Positions 1-12,589 of a DNA stretch of 64,000 nucleotides are shown here, one piece after another. The stretch covers positions 6,510,001 through 6,574,000 of the forward strand of contig OZ176056.1 in assembly GCA_964247055.1 (NCBI GenBank). Reading direction: 5' to 3'. The position numbers and the translations under genes are program-made. Source of the DNA: Paragordius varius. Lineage: Eukaryota > Nematomorpha. Position 1 is the stretch's first letter, and each line of letters opens with the position of its first letter. The notes beneath the pieces were generated by a model that did not search any database, was not told where the DNA came from, and saw only the letters and a program-made list of their open reading frames with translations.

Positions 1-3000
1 TCGGTTGTGTCGGATCATATGTATTATTATTCTCATTAGAACTATTTTTGCTAGCATCTAAATAATCACTTTTATTCGAATTTAAAGATGGTGTTCCATT
101 GTTTGAAACCATATTATTTAAGGAGGGTGAAATCAAAAACCCAGTAGGTGGTGTATTCATAGTAGGCCCAGCTAGGGGAGAGACCAGGTTAGGTGGGGTA
201 ACGGCCCGCCCCACCCGCAAAAATTGACCGCCCAAATCAAACAAATTCATGGCGGCCATGGCATCCTCGGCAGCTTGACCGGTGGAATATTCGATGAAAC
301 CGTAACCTCTGTGAGAAAATAAAAAAAAAGTAAAAATTAAAATTGAATAAAGAAAAGCATTTTTTAAAGCAGTTATAATAATTTTATAAATATATATATA
401 TATATATATATATCTATATATATGTATGTGATCATACTATCAAGTTTTAAATTAAATAATAGAGAGAGGTAATTTGTCCACATAATCTATGATGATTCAA
501 AATTATAATTATGTATTAAAGTTACAATTTTAAAGTCAAAATTAAAAAACTAGACGAACAATTTTTTGATATAACCAATATTTAACACTTGGATACAAAA
601 CTTTCATTTTAGTCCTTCGATTCAAATTGGGGTAGTTGGATATCCCAGGCCTGATTAAACATAAATTCGTTAAAATATGGAAGGAATTAACACCATGATT
701 TTGCACTTAAATAATATTAAAACTTGAAATATGTCAAAAATTTTGTTCAAAAATACTTGATATTACTTATTTTAAGCTAAAACCGAAAGATAAAAATTTA
801 GCCAACGTGACATGTGTGCAATGGTAAAATTAAAAATAATATCAAATAAACCTCTTTTTCTATAATGTTAGATGTAATTTAAATAAAAAATTAGCTTTAA
901 TTTTACCCTTAAAATTAAATAAAGACGAAAATTTGCAAAAAATTTTATTTAGATATTTTGGAATATTTATATAATTTTTATTAGGATAGTAGCAGAAATT
1001 CAAATTGAGACCGTTTCCTTCAGTAGTATGCTCCTAATTTAAACAATTTGATTTGAAGTGTTAAGGGATAGAGATTATTTAAACCATGTTCAATATTATC
1101 ATATTATTCAAAATTATATAATAGTGGGCATAAACCTCTGAAAAGCGTCACATAAAATCATAAAAATAAATATTACAACTCCTAATACCGAAAACTTCAA
1201 AAACAGATTAATAGATATCAAATCATATTCATACATTTTTAACACTAAATAACAGACTATTTTAGACCAAATTTTTATATATTTTTTGACCCAAGACATA
1301 AACTTTTATCACATTAAAACACTAATAAGTGTTTGGTGGTAAGGGGTATATAAACCATACCAAAAAACCCGTTTTTTCAAACAAAACTCATTTTTTAAAC
1401 AAAGCCTCATAATTACTTAAAAAAGTCATTTTAAAATCAAATATTCTTCAAATGAATTTTGGAAATTAACATTTTTCTAGGCTATTTAAGTATAAAAAAA
1501 CTTGTGTTTTGTCGTCAAGGGGATAGGAGCCAGCTTACAACTCCGGACATGACCAAAATCTTCAAAAACAGATTTATGATAAATTTAACCAACCAACATT
1601 TTTAAAACCCAATTCATACAATTTTAAATCAAATTTTCATAAATTTTTTGAACCAAGACATAATAAACTTTTATCACATTATAACGATATGTTTGATGGT
1701 AAGGGGTATATGAACCATGTTAAAAAAACTCATTTTTCGAACAAAGCCTCATACTCACTTAAAAATAGTGAATTTAAAACACAAATATTCATACGTTTTT
1801 TCAAAAAATGTTAGAAATTAACATTTTTCTAGGCTATTTAAGTATAAAAAAACTTGTGTTTTGTCGTCAAGGGGATAGGGGCCAACTTACAACTCCGGAC
1901 ATGACCAAACGCTTCAAAAACCGATTTAACATCATCCTCAGTTAGCTCGGGGTGTATGCTAGCCACATAAAGTCTATGATATGTTCGCGCCTCACGTCTA
2001 ATTTCTTCTATAATGGGTTGGGCCTGGGGCATGTTACTTGGGCGTCCGACCTTGCATTTAATAATCATACCATTTTTTTCAGTCAAAAACAACATTTTTA
2101 CAAGCAAACGCAATATTTTATCAAGGAAAGGAAAAAATTTTCAAGCAAAGGCAATATTTTTACAAAAAAAGACAGCTAAAAAATGTTGCGTTTGGTTGAA
2201 AAAATGTTGCGTTTATTAAAAAATATGCGTGTATTAATAAAGTTTTTTGATATTTTACAAAAACAAGTAATATAATATATTTATTATAAATTTTGATATT
2301 TTTTCAAATTCTATTAATATTATTAGTTAGGCATAAAACTTATTTAAGAAACATCCACATCAATTGAGTTTTACCATTAAAATTTATGCAAAAATATTAA
2401 ACTGCTATATTTACGTTAAAAACTTGTATTCTTTTCGAATAAATTGTTTTTCTAACTTAATAATAAAAGCCAACCATATTTCTTAAATGATAAATACAAA
2501 AAATCTTCTTCACATGTATTTATTTAACATAACCAATACTTTTGTAACAAGATATAAATATATATATTTGCGTATAATTTTAAAAATTATATAATATTCA
2601 GGGAATTATGGTTCCTTTTTTTAAAAAAAAGCAAGGTCTTCATCTCTTTGATTCCACAAAAAAGTCAAATCAAAATATTTTAACATATAACAATTTTTCA
2701 CACTATAACATAGGGATTAAATCATCTAACACCAGCTTGATTGACGCTAAAAATGTGTATAAGCTTTTGAAATTCTCAATTGTTTCCATATCTTCGTTCT
2801 TTTAGTGAAAAAAAGGAGAACCATAAGGACAAAAGGAAAAACTAAATCTTTGTACTTTATTAGACTTAAATAATACAATTATAAAATATATGATTTACCG
2901 TGTTACCAACCAATTATTCCTCTTTTAATATCCAAAATATTATGAGAACAAACCAAGGTATAAAATATATAGTATATCTTTATATAAAAAATTTCCCTTA

Positions 3001-6000
3001 ATTTTTACATTATACTTTATATTTCTAATATAAAACAACAGTTCAATAACATTTCCACAAAAAAGTACGTTCAAAAAGTGTCAAACTTCACAAAAATCCA
3101 TGAAATAAACCCTAATTCAATATTGTAATAGACAAAAAAACCTAAATTTATATATTTGTACGCACCTTAATATTCCGACCACCCATGTACATTATATCTT
3201 TATATTTTAAAATATAAAGCAACAATTCAATAACATTTCCACAAAAAATACGTTTAAAAAGTGTCAAACTTCACAAATATCTATGAAATAAACCCTATTT
3301 TAATATTCTAAGACAAAAAAACTTAAATTTGTAAATATTAACAATACGCACCTTAATGACCACCCATGTACATTATATCTTTATATTTCTAATATAAAGC
3401 AACAATTCAATAACATTTCCACAAAAAAGTACGTTCAAAAAGTGTCAAACTTCACAAAAATCCATGAAATAAACCCTAATTCAATATTGTAATAGACAAA
3501 AAAACCTAAATTTATATATTTGTACGCACCTTAATATTCCGACCACCCATGTACATTATATCTTTATATTTTAAAATATAAAGCAACAATTCAATAACAT
3601 TTCCACAAAAAATACGTTTAAAAAGTGTCAAACTTCACAAATATCTATGAAATAAACCCTATTTTAATATTCTAAGACAAAAAAACTTAAATTTGTAAAT
3701 ATTAACAATACGCACCTTAATGACCACCCATGTACATTATATCTTTATATTTCTAATATAAAGCAACAATTCAATAACATTTCCACAAAAAAGTACGTTC
3801 AAAAAGTGTCAAACTTCACAAAAATCCATGAAATAAACCCTAATTCAATATTGTAATAGACAAAAAAACCTAAATTTATATATTTGTACGCACCTTAATA
3901 TTCCGACCACCCATGTACATTATATCTTTATATTTTAAATATAAAGCAACAATTCAATAACATTTCCACAAAAAATACGTTTAAAAAGTGTCAAACTTCA
4001 CAAATATCTATGAAATAAACCCTATTTTAATATTCTAAGACAAAAAAACTTAAATTTGTAAATATTAACAATACGCACCTTAATGACCACCCATGTACAT
4101 TATATCTTTATATTTCTAATATAAAGCAACAATTCAATAACATTTCCACAAAAAAATACGTTTAAAAAGTGTCAAACTTCACAAAAATCCTTAATAAACC
4201 CTATTTTAATATTCTAAGACAAAAAAACCTAAATTTGTAAATATTAACAATACGCACCTTAATATTCCGACCACCCATATACATTATATCTTTATATTTC
4301 TAATATAAAGCGTCAATTTAATAACATCTCCACAAAAAAATACGTTTAAAAAGTGTCAAACTTCACAAAAATCCATGAAATAAACCCTGATTTTAAAAAA
4401 ACCCACCTTAATATTCCGACCACCCATGTACATTATATCTTTATATTTTTAATATAAGGCAACAATTCAATAACATTTCCACAAAAGTGTACGTTTAAAA
4501 AGTGTCAAACTTCACAAAAATCCTTAATAAACCCTATTTTAATATTCTAAGACAAAAAAACTTAAATTTGTAAATATTAACAATACGCACCTTAATGACC
4601 ACCCATGTACATTATATCTTTATATTTCTAATATAAAGCAACAATTCAATAACATTTCCACAAAAAAATACGTTTAAAAAGTGTCAAACTTCACAAAAAT
4701 CCTTAATAAACCCTATTTTAATATTCTAAGACAAAAAAACCTAAATTTGTAAATATTAACAATACGCACCTTAATATTCCGACCACCCATATACATTATA
4801 TCTTTATATTTCTAATATAAAGCGTCAATTTAATAACATCTCCACAAAAAAATACGTTTAAAAAGTGTCAAACTTCACAAAAATCCATGAAATAAACCCT
4901 GATTTTAAAAAAACCCACCTTAATATTCCGACCACCCATGTACATTATATCTTTATATTTCTAATATAAAGCGTCAATTTAATAACATCTCCACTAAAAA
5001 GTGTCAAACTTCACAAAAATCCATGAAATAAACCCTAATTTATAACCAAAACGCACCTTAATATTCCGACCACCCATGTACATTATATCTCTATATTTTT
5101 AATATAAAGCAACAATTCAATAACATCTCCACGGAAGAATTACGTTTAAAAAGTGTCAAACTTCACAAAAAAAACCTTAAAATAAACCCTAATTTATGAA
5201 AAAAACGCACCTTAATATTCCGACCACCCATGATAAAACCACTCATATGGGCGATTGAAAGGTCTGCGGCCTCTGGAGTTTCGTATTCCAGGAAGGCGAA
5301 ACCTTTGTGCTTTTGTGAGATGGCATCGTACGACATACTAATACTCCGGATAGGACCAAAGGGTAAAAAGGCTGTCCGAATCGTTTCCTCGGTCACATCA
5401 AAATTTATGCTTCCAATGTAAATGCGACACATGAGCGCTAACGCTTGTTGTTTTTGCATATTCGATTTTTGGGTCATCATTTGCTAAATATTTTATGTAT
5501 ATATATATTTATAAAAATAAATTATGTCTCTTTTATTTTTAAGATTAAAAATTACCTTTATTTTATCATTTTTTTTTCATAAAAATATGAATTGCTGTTT
5601 AAAATTGATAGCTGAAATAATAATAAACTATGTAGTAAAAATATATTTTTTATTAATGATGAGTTTAAACACATAATTTAATCTTAGGGGGAATTCGAAT
5701 TGTTAAAGAGTGAATTTAAATTGTTTGAGAATAAATTTGAATTGTTCGAGGGTGGAATTCGAATTGTAAATAGTATATATAAACAATGAAAGATAGATAC
5801 ACGCTAAATTTACCCTTGGACAATTCATATTCACCGCAAAAATAGTTGATGTGTTTTCGGGCTAATATAACTCAACATTGGTAAAAAATATTTCTTTATG
5901 GCACAGTCTATTATTTTTCAGTATTTTTATGTAAATTTTAAACAAATTTTTTTTTAAAAAATACACAAAAATATAGGTAATTTTTAATATTCGAAAACAC

Positions 6001-6733
6001 ATAATCTATTTTAGGTTGAGTTGCAAATGGTATATATAGGAAAAAGGATAATAATAAAAATGATAATGCTAACACAAAATTGTTTCATTAATATTCGCAA
6101 AAAACAAATCAAATGTCAAACTTGCAAAAGATCGCTACAAATAAGTTTAAAAAAAATGGAATGATATAATATTATATCAATATATTAAAATAAAACCGAG
6201 GAAATTTCAGCCATAGAAATAATTTTAGAATTTAAGCCAATAAAATAATAATAAAAGTCCCAATTTACCATAATCTGTTGTTGTTGGGCTGAACTTAACA
6301 TAACACCCCCAGTAGATGGTAAGAATGGATTTATAGCGGCTGTTTGTTTTAAAGCATTTTTCAAGGTTTGTTCGGAAGCGTATTTCTTAGCCTTCTCAAG
6401 CAATTGCATGTGGGTCAAATTGAGTTTATCCAAAACCTTTATACGTGATATAGGTAGAGCCGATAAACCTTGTGTTAACGTGTAAAAAGATGTTAGAGAT
6501 ATGGAATTTGCAGTTACATATATAGAGTTATTTTTTATTTTTGAAGTAATAGATTGTTACTTTTCTTGAGATTAGAAATCATTTCTGCACTCTTTGGATC
6601 AATCAACACGTTAGGTTGTTTAATGGTACTACCATTACTTACCCCTACTTTTCTTGCTCCAGGACCTTCTAACACAGGTTCAAATTGATCTCGAATAGCT
6701 AAAGAAAATAAAAAATTTATTGATACCTGCCAT
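1..6733 (-). CDS. PUF60: PUF60-like poly(U)-binding splicing factor, partial (3' end outside the window)
   Basis: Seen: exons on the minus strand at 6561-6698, 6269-6468, 5211-5483, 1854-2050 and 1-308, all with GT-AG borders and compatible phases. The helical leader contains [18 protein letters not shown]1 shows RNP2 RIYIGS and RNP1 KGFAFLEY and ends MGGRNIK; the RRM1-RRM2 linker is [17 protein letters not shown]2 shows RNP2 RLYVAS and RNP1 KGYGFIEY and is followed by [12 protein letters not shown]. These match the animal PUF60 order closely. Known for the family: it binds uridine-rich polypyrimidine tracts with U2AF to help 3' splice-site choice, and represses some promoters as FIR. The C-terminal UHM lies outside the window. 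After RRM2 the protein turns Ser/Asn-rich. The start is uncertain: ATGGCAG at 6727-6733 joins exon 6561-6698 in frame only through a 28-nt intron; reading from 6738 without splicing is also open. Both large introns hold tandem repeats that copy exon ends. Confidence 0.93.
312..470. repeat. (TA)n microsatellite inside PUF60 intron
   Basis: Alternating TA of about 35 bases sits near 386-424 in the intron between exons 1854-2050 and 1-308. Similar TA tracts recur throughout the window (for example near 26223, 28165, 29395, 34266, 36050, 43206, 44877, 48957 and 61248). Confidence 0.6.
582..1064 (-). repeat. MITE-like repeat, family E, copy 1
   Basis: The ends are inverted: TTAACACTTGG at 582 and AAGTGTTAA at 1056-1064. 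The interior carries the phrase TTCGATTCAAATTGGGGTA and a block near 790-900 that recurs at 23880-24468 and, more degraded, at 13082-13440. No coding capacity is seen. It is a non-autonomous DNA element of about 480 bases in the PUF60 intron; the superfamily is unclear. Confidence 0.6.
1140..1940 (-). repeat. tandem repeat copying a PUF60 exon 3' end with its 5' splice site
   Basis: The unit is about 352 bases. It starts with the last ~76 bases of exon 1854-2050 (coding [11 protein letters not shown] and TTKHK), passes through the donor CACAA|GTTTTTTTATAC and runs into the intron. The true junction is 1854/1853; a near-identical copy, including the donor, has its junction at 1502/1501. A third, eroded copy is visible near 1150-1215. 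The intronic parts match as well, for example the phrase GACATAA(TA)AACTTTTATCACATTA near 1295 and 1660. Confidence 0.85.
2880..5210 (-). repeat. ~180-bp minisatellite filling PUF60 intron, each unit carrying a copy of the exon edge and 5' splice donor
   Basis: About a dozen units of ~180 bases, alternating as two variants to give a ~360-base higher-order period (junction copies near 3165, 3348, 3524, 3709, 3887, 4073, 4253, 4402, 4584, 4767, 4912 and 5049). Each unit contains, on the minus strand, the last ~20 bases of exon 5211-5483 (ATGGGTGGTCGGAATATTAAG, or a 5-base-shorter version) and usually the donor GTGCGT. The true junction is 5211/5210. The rest of the unit is intronic (TGTACATTATATCTTTATAT and TACGTTTAAAAAGTGTCAAAC). 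The 650 bases between this array and exon 1854-2050 are plain A+T-rich intron. Confidence 0.93.
5685..6040. repeat. MITE family A, one half copy plus one full copy
   Basis: 5685-5775 repeats GAATTTGAATTGTT-type phrases and ends in AATTGTAAATAGTATATA. A second, palindromic copy runs about 5806-6040, with a core (GTGTTTTCGGGCTAATATAAC ... TTTATGGCACAGTCTATTATT) shared by all family A copies in the window. Consensus end: TATACCATTTACAATTCAAA. It lies in a PUF60 intron. Confidence 0.75.
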
Positions 6734-7784
6734 ATCAATTAGAATGGTATATCAAACTAAAAAACGTATATTCAGCTGTAATATAATGAAAACAGCATGT
6801 CAAAAAATATTTTACAGTCGCATTTATTCAAAACTGGATTGCCTTTTGCAGTAAAATCACAAATAATTTTAGGCTTTCATATTAATTGGAGTATATGTTC
6901 TCAAAGAATCACAAGAAATTCGATTTAAATACCGGAAAGTCAAACCAGTATTTTTATTTATTACATAGAGTTTGTTGAAAAAATTAAAGATGAAACAAAT
7001 CGTATAATAACAAACAATAAATTAACCATTGAAGATGCCTACAAAGTTGATAAACCATATAAATACTAGGAAAACATTCAAAATAAAAATTTTAACGACT
7101 GGGAAAACATAAGAGGACCACGTGAATATGAACCCGAAACATGGGGTTTACAAAAATGGAATTATAAGAAAAATAAAATAGATCATAATTGTCATTTATT
7201 AATTGATATTGCGAATAAATTTGAGTTTATAAAATATTTTTTTATATATACCACATTTTATTTATAAACTCAAAATAGATTAAGATATGTCTTAATTAAA
7301 CACCGGCTTATTCCATAGATCGACGGTTAAATATTTAATAAACGATGATATATATATAAGTTTTGTTTTAGATTATACTTTTTTAAAATGGTTTTCCGCT
7401 TTAGTTAATATTTTGTTCCGAAACGATCGGTACCAATTTCTGGCTCAAATACCATTTAATATTATAAAGAAACGTTTAACATCTTGGTTGCTAGGTTTAA
7501 CTTTTGAGTTATAAAAAGTATATTACATCTTGATTATATCAAAAAAAAATTATGTAATACAGTTTTCTAAGTAAACCTGTTATTTACTTAACTAATTTAT
7601 TTTGCTTATAATCATTGATTGAAATATGAAAAATCGGCAAATAGGGGCGGGGTGACATATTTTTATAACATTTTTTTGAAGTTTACAAATTATTTTTTTT
7701 TAAGTTACTATACATTTAAATCGTGCAAATCACACTAATTGAAAATACCATATATGAATATATTGAATCCTCAATGCCTTATAC
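6734..7784. other. spacer with a coding-like relic (about 6967-7245, plus strand)
   Basis: The plus strand from about 6967 reads as protein-like sequence (phrases EFVEKIKDETNRI, TIEDAYKVDKP and YEPETWGLQKWNYKKN), interrupted and without a recognisable start or splice context. The base composition of this block is less AT-biased than its flanks. I do not recognise the family. It could be a host pseudogene or a decayed element. Nothing else is seen in 7270-7784. Confidence 0.35.
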
Positions 7785-8450
7785 CAAGGGTCGGCAACAT
7801 AGGCTCGCGACCCAAATTTGGCTTGCCGTGTGTTTTTATATGGCCGCCAAAACATTTCGGAAAATTTTAAAAAATTAAATTAAAGTATTGAGCGTGCTGA
7901 AACGCGGCCTGTAAATGATTGAAAAATTTAGCATTTCACGATATACTTTTATATATTCATATGTTTGCACATAAGCATGCACAAATTGACAACCATGTTT
8001 CACTATTATAATTCTTAATTTTTGATTTATTGGTAAATTATATATATATTATTGTAGATAAAATAAGTGAATCAAAGAAAACAAAAATTATTAAAAAATA
8101 CCTCAAATTCAGTCAAAATGGGACTTAGTTTATTTTATTATTGATAACCAAAAAACTGCTATGTTTAATTTGCAAAGAAATACACGAACTCAAAAACAAG
8201 ACTAGATAAAATTAATTTTTTACGAAAGTCCTTAGAAACTACAAAACATTTTTAAAAATATTAGGTATAAAAAAGAAGTGCAAAATTGCCTAGCAATTAT
8301 TTGTAAAGTTATGAGATCACTGGACTCTAATTATGTCTTGTGCCGGTGAATGAGTGCTTTTCTGAAAACATTGATAAATACCCACTAACTATAAAGGCCA
8401 TAAGAACCAGCCATTTAAAATAATTACATCCCATTCAAGAGCAATATTGT
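7785..8450 (+). mobile_element. decayed hAT element with ZBED/GTF2IRD2-type BED-finger relic
   Basis: The left end, CAAGGGTCGGCAACATAGGC followed by CTCGCGACCC, is the typical terminal inverted repeat of Charlie-like hAT elements. From about 8063 the plus strand gives ESKKTKIIKKYLKFSQNG and then KKLLCLICKEIHELKNK, the CxxC-containing start of the BED-type finger used by ZBED/GTF2IRD2-related transposases. Several stops and shifts follow, and no convincing right end is seen before the LRR gene. Confidence 0.55.
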
Positions 8451-8695
8451 CAATTTTTTACAAACACCATGTTAGGATGTTAACTATCCTGGTTACTATC
8501 TACCCATATTAAAACGTCAAGTTTACACAGAGAGCTAAATTTTATTCTTAAATAAGTTTGATTCTGATAAGTTTCATTTTTTCCATTATTGAATAGGGTA
8601 TCGTTCAAATCGAAGAATGAAATGAAACCAAAAATGTTAAAATCATTATATATAGAATAGTGAGGAATAATTAAAATATTTATTAATTGCGCTCA

Positions 8696-11600
8696 TTAAA
8701 TATTATCACTATCAACAAAATGCTTATGGTCTGTTATTACAGTTTTTGGGCGAAGTATTTTAGACATAAGTACAGTGACGGTTTTAGGCAAGGATGAGGC
8801 ATATTGACTCTTCTTAAACATGAAAAACAGAACCAACAATAGTAAAAATAACACAATAATTGTTATAAACACGGATATTGCGACATTGTGTTGAATTTGT
8901 CGCTTCTTCTGACTAGAGGGGGATTTCATATGGCCAACAAATTCGTCACACATTGGTTCCAACTTTTTCAACAAAGTTGCTGTATCGGTTAACGGAATGT
9001 TTGACATATTTAACTTTGTGTTTGAACAGGTACCAATAATTTGTTTGGCTTGCGATCTGTCTTCGGAATTACCAAAAAAATAATCTAGATAATCGCCCTC
9101 GTCCTCCTCTTCGAGATCGGTTAAAGTGGTGGAAAAATCTTTCTGGTTATCGAATGATTTTGCAAGTTCATAAACGTCACAATCACATATTATGGGATTA
9201 TCTAAAAAAATGTTTTATATTAAATATCATTAATAATGATTAAGTGTCAACGAAAATTGAATAAAGACAAATTAACAAATTTTTTATATAATCTGGCAAA
9301 CATATTTGATATGCATTAAATATATTATAAAGTATTAATATATATGTAAATTCCACAATAAATTATAAATGATGGCATTAAATATAAATTTTTATTATCT
9401 ATGATTGGCTAGTTAGGTTTGGGCCAGTTAAAAAACCGCCTGGCATCTCAGTTCATGCAGTCATCTTTCGACTCAATCAAACAGTGATTCAAATTTAAAA
9501 TGATATTGTACCCTAATATAAAAAGTTCAAAATCGATTGTTGGTTTTTTTTTAAATTGGTAGTATTTCATTCATTAAATCTATTTAATTTTTTCTATCAT
9601 ATTGTCAAGTAGTGATAAATACGTTTGAATTTTATGCAGTCACGAGTCCTCATAAATGTTTTCCAAGAACATTTATAATTAAAAATATAAATATTTTTAT
9701 ATAAAACATATATTAAGGTTGGTCCTTAACAGTTCAAATTGGCCTTAAACAATTTAAGTTGGTCCTTAACATTACAAGTTGGGCCTTAAAAATTTATTTT
9801 TTTATAACCATAACCTATTGCATATATTTATCTATTGGATCAATTTTACCTAACACTAAACTTTGATTTATTGTATAATTTAAAGTCTTTCATTCAAAAC
9901 TTTCTAATTATCACTAATTTACTTTAAAATTAAGATAAATTAGTCATAAAACTTATATATTTTTAACTTAGGCATTAAAACCTAAACTAAATCAATTTAT
10001 TTTTTTTACTAAAAACATATTCTTATTGAATGAAAGAAGTTGAGCTTGACTGACGTGGATAATGCTTGGAAAGATGAATTACGCTGATTAATTGTTCAAA
10101 GTCATCGGCGAAACAAAAATGTTTATAGGATTAATTTTAAATGTTCAAATACTAACTTGATATGCTTAACCTTTAAATGTTCCAGGACCAATAAAACCAA
10201 GGGCCGACAAGAAATGTAAGGAACATTTTGAGATGTTTAAAGACCTTATATGTTTATAGGCCAGTCAATAATATTCAAAGACCAATCTAAAACAAGGACC
10301 GACTTGAGGTGTAAATGGTTTGATTAATGTTTTGTGTAGCCGTTTATTAAACATAAAAAATATTAATAAGTAAAATTGAATATCATACCTTTTAGATATA
10401 TCATCGCTCTTTTCGGAAAATTAGATATCAATTCTGCCAAACCCTTAACATTACTAATTAAATTGTGATTTAACGTGATTATTAATAGATTAGAAAATAT
10501 AACAAAATGTTCAGGAACACTTGTAAGCCTATTATGATTTAAATCTATTAGTTTCAAAGAATCCTTGAAAGTTAAATCGGGATCTATGATCAATGTGTGG
10601 ATCATATTGTAGGACAGCGATAAATATTGCAGTTTGGAGGAAAAGTTAAGATGTGCAAAATCAACTTTTTCAATTTTATTTTTAAAAAATGACAATTTTG
10701 TCAGGTTAGACAAGTTTTTGAGAAATGGTGGCAAATTCGTAAATTTATTTTGAGTTAGAGCTAAACTGTCCAAAGATCCAGAAAAATCTGCAAATACAGC
10801 AGGTGATATTTGTGACAGCAAATTGTTCGTTAAATAAAGAGTTTTAATTCCATTACATCCAGCCAAGGGATTAATTTTAGTGAAAGCCATATTGTTAAGA
10901 TTATTATCAGAAATATCTATTATTTCTAAGGGGTTGTTAGGCGTCAGATGTGTATTTTTTCCACCGTCAATGTGACAGAATGATGGGACTTGTTTTAAAC
11001 GATTGTTCCTCAAGCTGACCTCCTTTAATCGTCTAAAATCTTTAAAGAAATCTGAAGTTATGGTCTCCATTTTACAATCATCCAATGTTAACACTTCAAG
11101 AGTGGAGAAATATTTGTGAAATGGAAGAATTTCGGCATTCAAGCTTTTTAAGGGCATATCGTGTAGCTCTAATTTGCTTAGCTTAAAATTTGTAGAGGAT
11201 AGAAGGCTATGGCAAGTGCTAATATTTTTTTGTGTCCAAACTAAATTTTTTAATTTTGGAAGGTAATCAAGGTCTTCAATACGCTCCAATCCCATGATTT
11301 TATTTGAGTGTATGAAATTAATTGTTAAGTTAACCAAATTTTCCATGGACTCTAGGACAGAAAAATCAAAAAATGGCATTTGCTCTAAATGTATTTCCAA
11401 TGCTTTGAGGTTTTTACATCGTCCAACTGCTTGAAAAAGATTCTGATATTCTTCTTCTCTATGGAAAATAGGTTTAGAGGCAAAATCTATCAATTTTATT
11501 ACGGTAAGATCATTTAGTAAGGAATCTAAGGCCCTAGCTTCGAAATTATTTATGGTAGATGCGTGTAAGTTTAATTCATTAATTTTGATTTGGGCAGCTA

Positions 11601-11994
11601 TATGGTCAGGTACCAAATTAGTTAAATGTTCTATCTTACATCCGTACAATGTCAACGATATAGGTGTGTTGGTGAAATTCGAGTTAACCGTAAAAACTGT
11701 CAGAATGTCGTAAATGTCTCTTTCTTCCAAGTTCCCAGTAATCATTACATTATATTGATAATATTTGACGTTTTCTTTGTCCTTTTTGCCCATATCCTTT
11801 TGAGTCATTTTATTTTGATTGTTTATTCCTACCCTACAATGTGCAAATAAGTGACTAGGTAATTGTGGACAGATAGGTTTTATCGTTTTACTCTCGGCCG
11901 CCGAAATCTGTGTATTGATTAATATACCGCTATGGATTATGAAGCCAATCCATATTGAAATAGAAATGCATGATAATTGATGCCAAATATTCAT
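8696..11994 (-). CDS. leucine-rich-repeat single-pass membrane protein
   Basis: Two exons, 10389-11994 and 8696-9201, joined across a 1187-base GT-AG intron; the total of 2112 bases is 703 codons plus stop. Seen: the N-terminus has a hydrophobic segment (IWIGFIIHSGILI, residues ~14-27), consistent with a signal peptide or anchor. Numerous LRRs follow from about residue 110 to 530, with the LxxLxLxxNxL pattern clearest in the last third (LKEVSLRNNRLKQVP, IIDISDNNLNNMAF, LKLIDLNHNRLTSVP). The second exon begins with an LRRCT cap (NPIICDCD), then an acidic stretch, then one membrane helix (VFITIIVLFLLLLVLFFMF) and a ~40-residue tail with no TIR, kinase or ITIM motif. The likely topology is an extracellular LRR domain. 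Inference: a cell-surface receptor or adhesion protein; the exact orthologue is not recognised. The start is the first Met before the hydrophobic segment. Confidence 0.86.
9715..10320. repeat. possible MITE in the LRR-gene intron
   Basis: The left side carries three imperfect copies of AAGTTGGTCCTTAACA (near 9716, 9760 and 9775). The right side has inverted versions (AAGGACCGACTTGAGGTGTAA near 10300, CAGGACCAATAAAACCAAGG near 10185). A loose match to the same phrase is at about 14298. The ends are poorly defined. Confidence 0.4.
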
Positions 11995-12589
11995 TAGGGT
12001 AAGAATTTATAATTAAATAAGAAAAGAAAAGATAAAAATTAACAAGATACTGTTTCTACCTAGGGGTATCTGATTTTTCCGAAAAAAATATAATTTATTT
12101 TATGCATGTCATTGTATAATAATAATAATGTCTAAATTACGTTATTAATAATATTCAAAAGCGTTTCAAAGTTAATTTAGTATGCAGGTAGATATTACGT
12201 CCCGAAATGTTGTGAACTATATGAATAATTTGAAAAAAAATATCATACGGCCTTATACTTGCGATAAATAATTATCACATTTTTAAATAGTTTGCGATAA
12301 AATATTTTGAAAAAATATTAAAACTATTTTAGATAAATTAGTATTTTTTTATGTTTTTAAATTTAGTTAAGACTAAAAAAGTTCATACAGTAGGGGTTTA
12401 TTATAAATTATGCGTTCGTAAAAGTTGTTTAAATAAAATCGAACGAAAAAATATTTTTAATCCGAAAGAAGCATATAAAAAAGTTATATTTAAAGATTTT
12501 AACATTTACATCACCTAAAAACTTTGAATTAGGTTTTCGAAAAAATTGATTTATAATTACATTTTTTTAAATTAAAAACAATAATAGGC

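Noticed and set aside
2880-5210. Regular direct repeats that might suggest a CRISPR array
   Set aside because: Units are long (~180 bp), there are no unique spacers, and they lie in a eukaryotic intron; this is a minisatellite.
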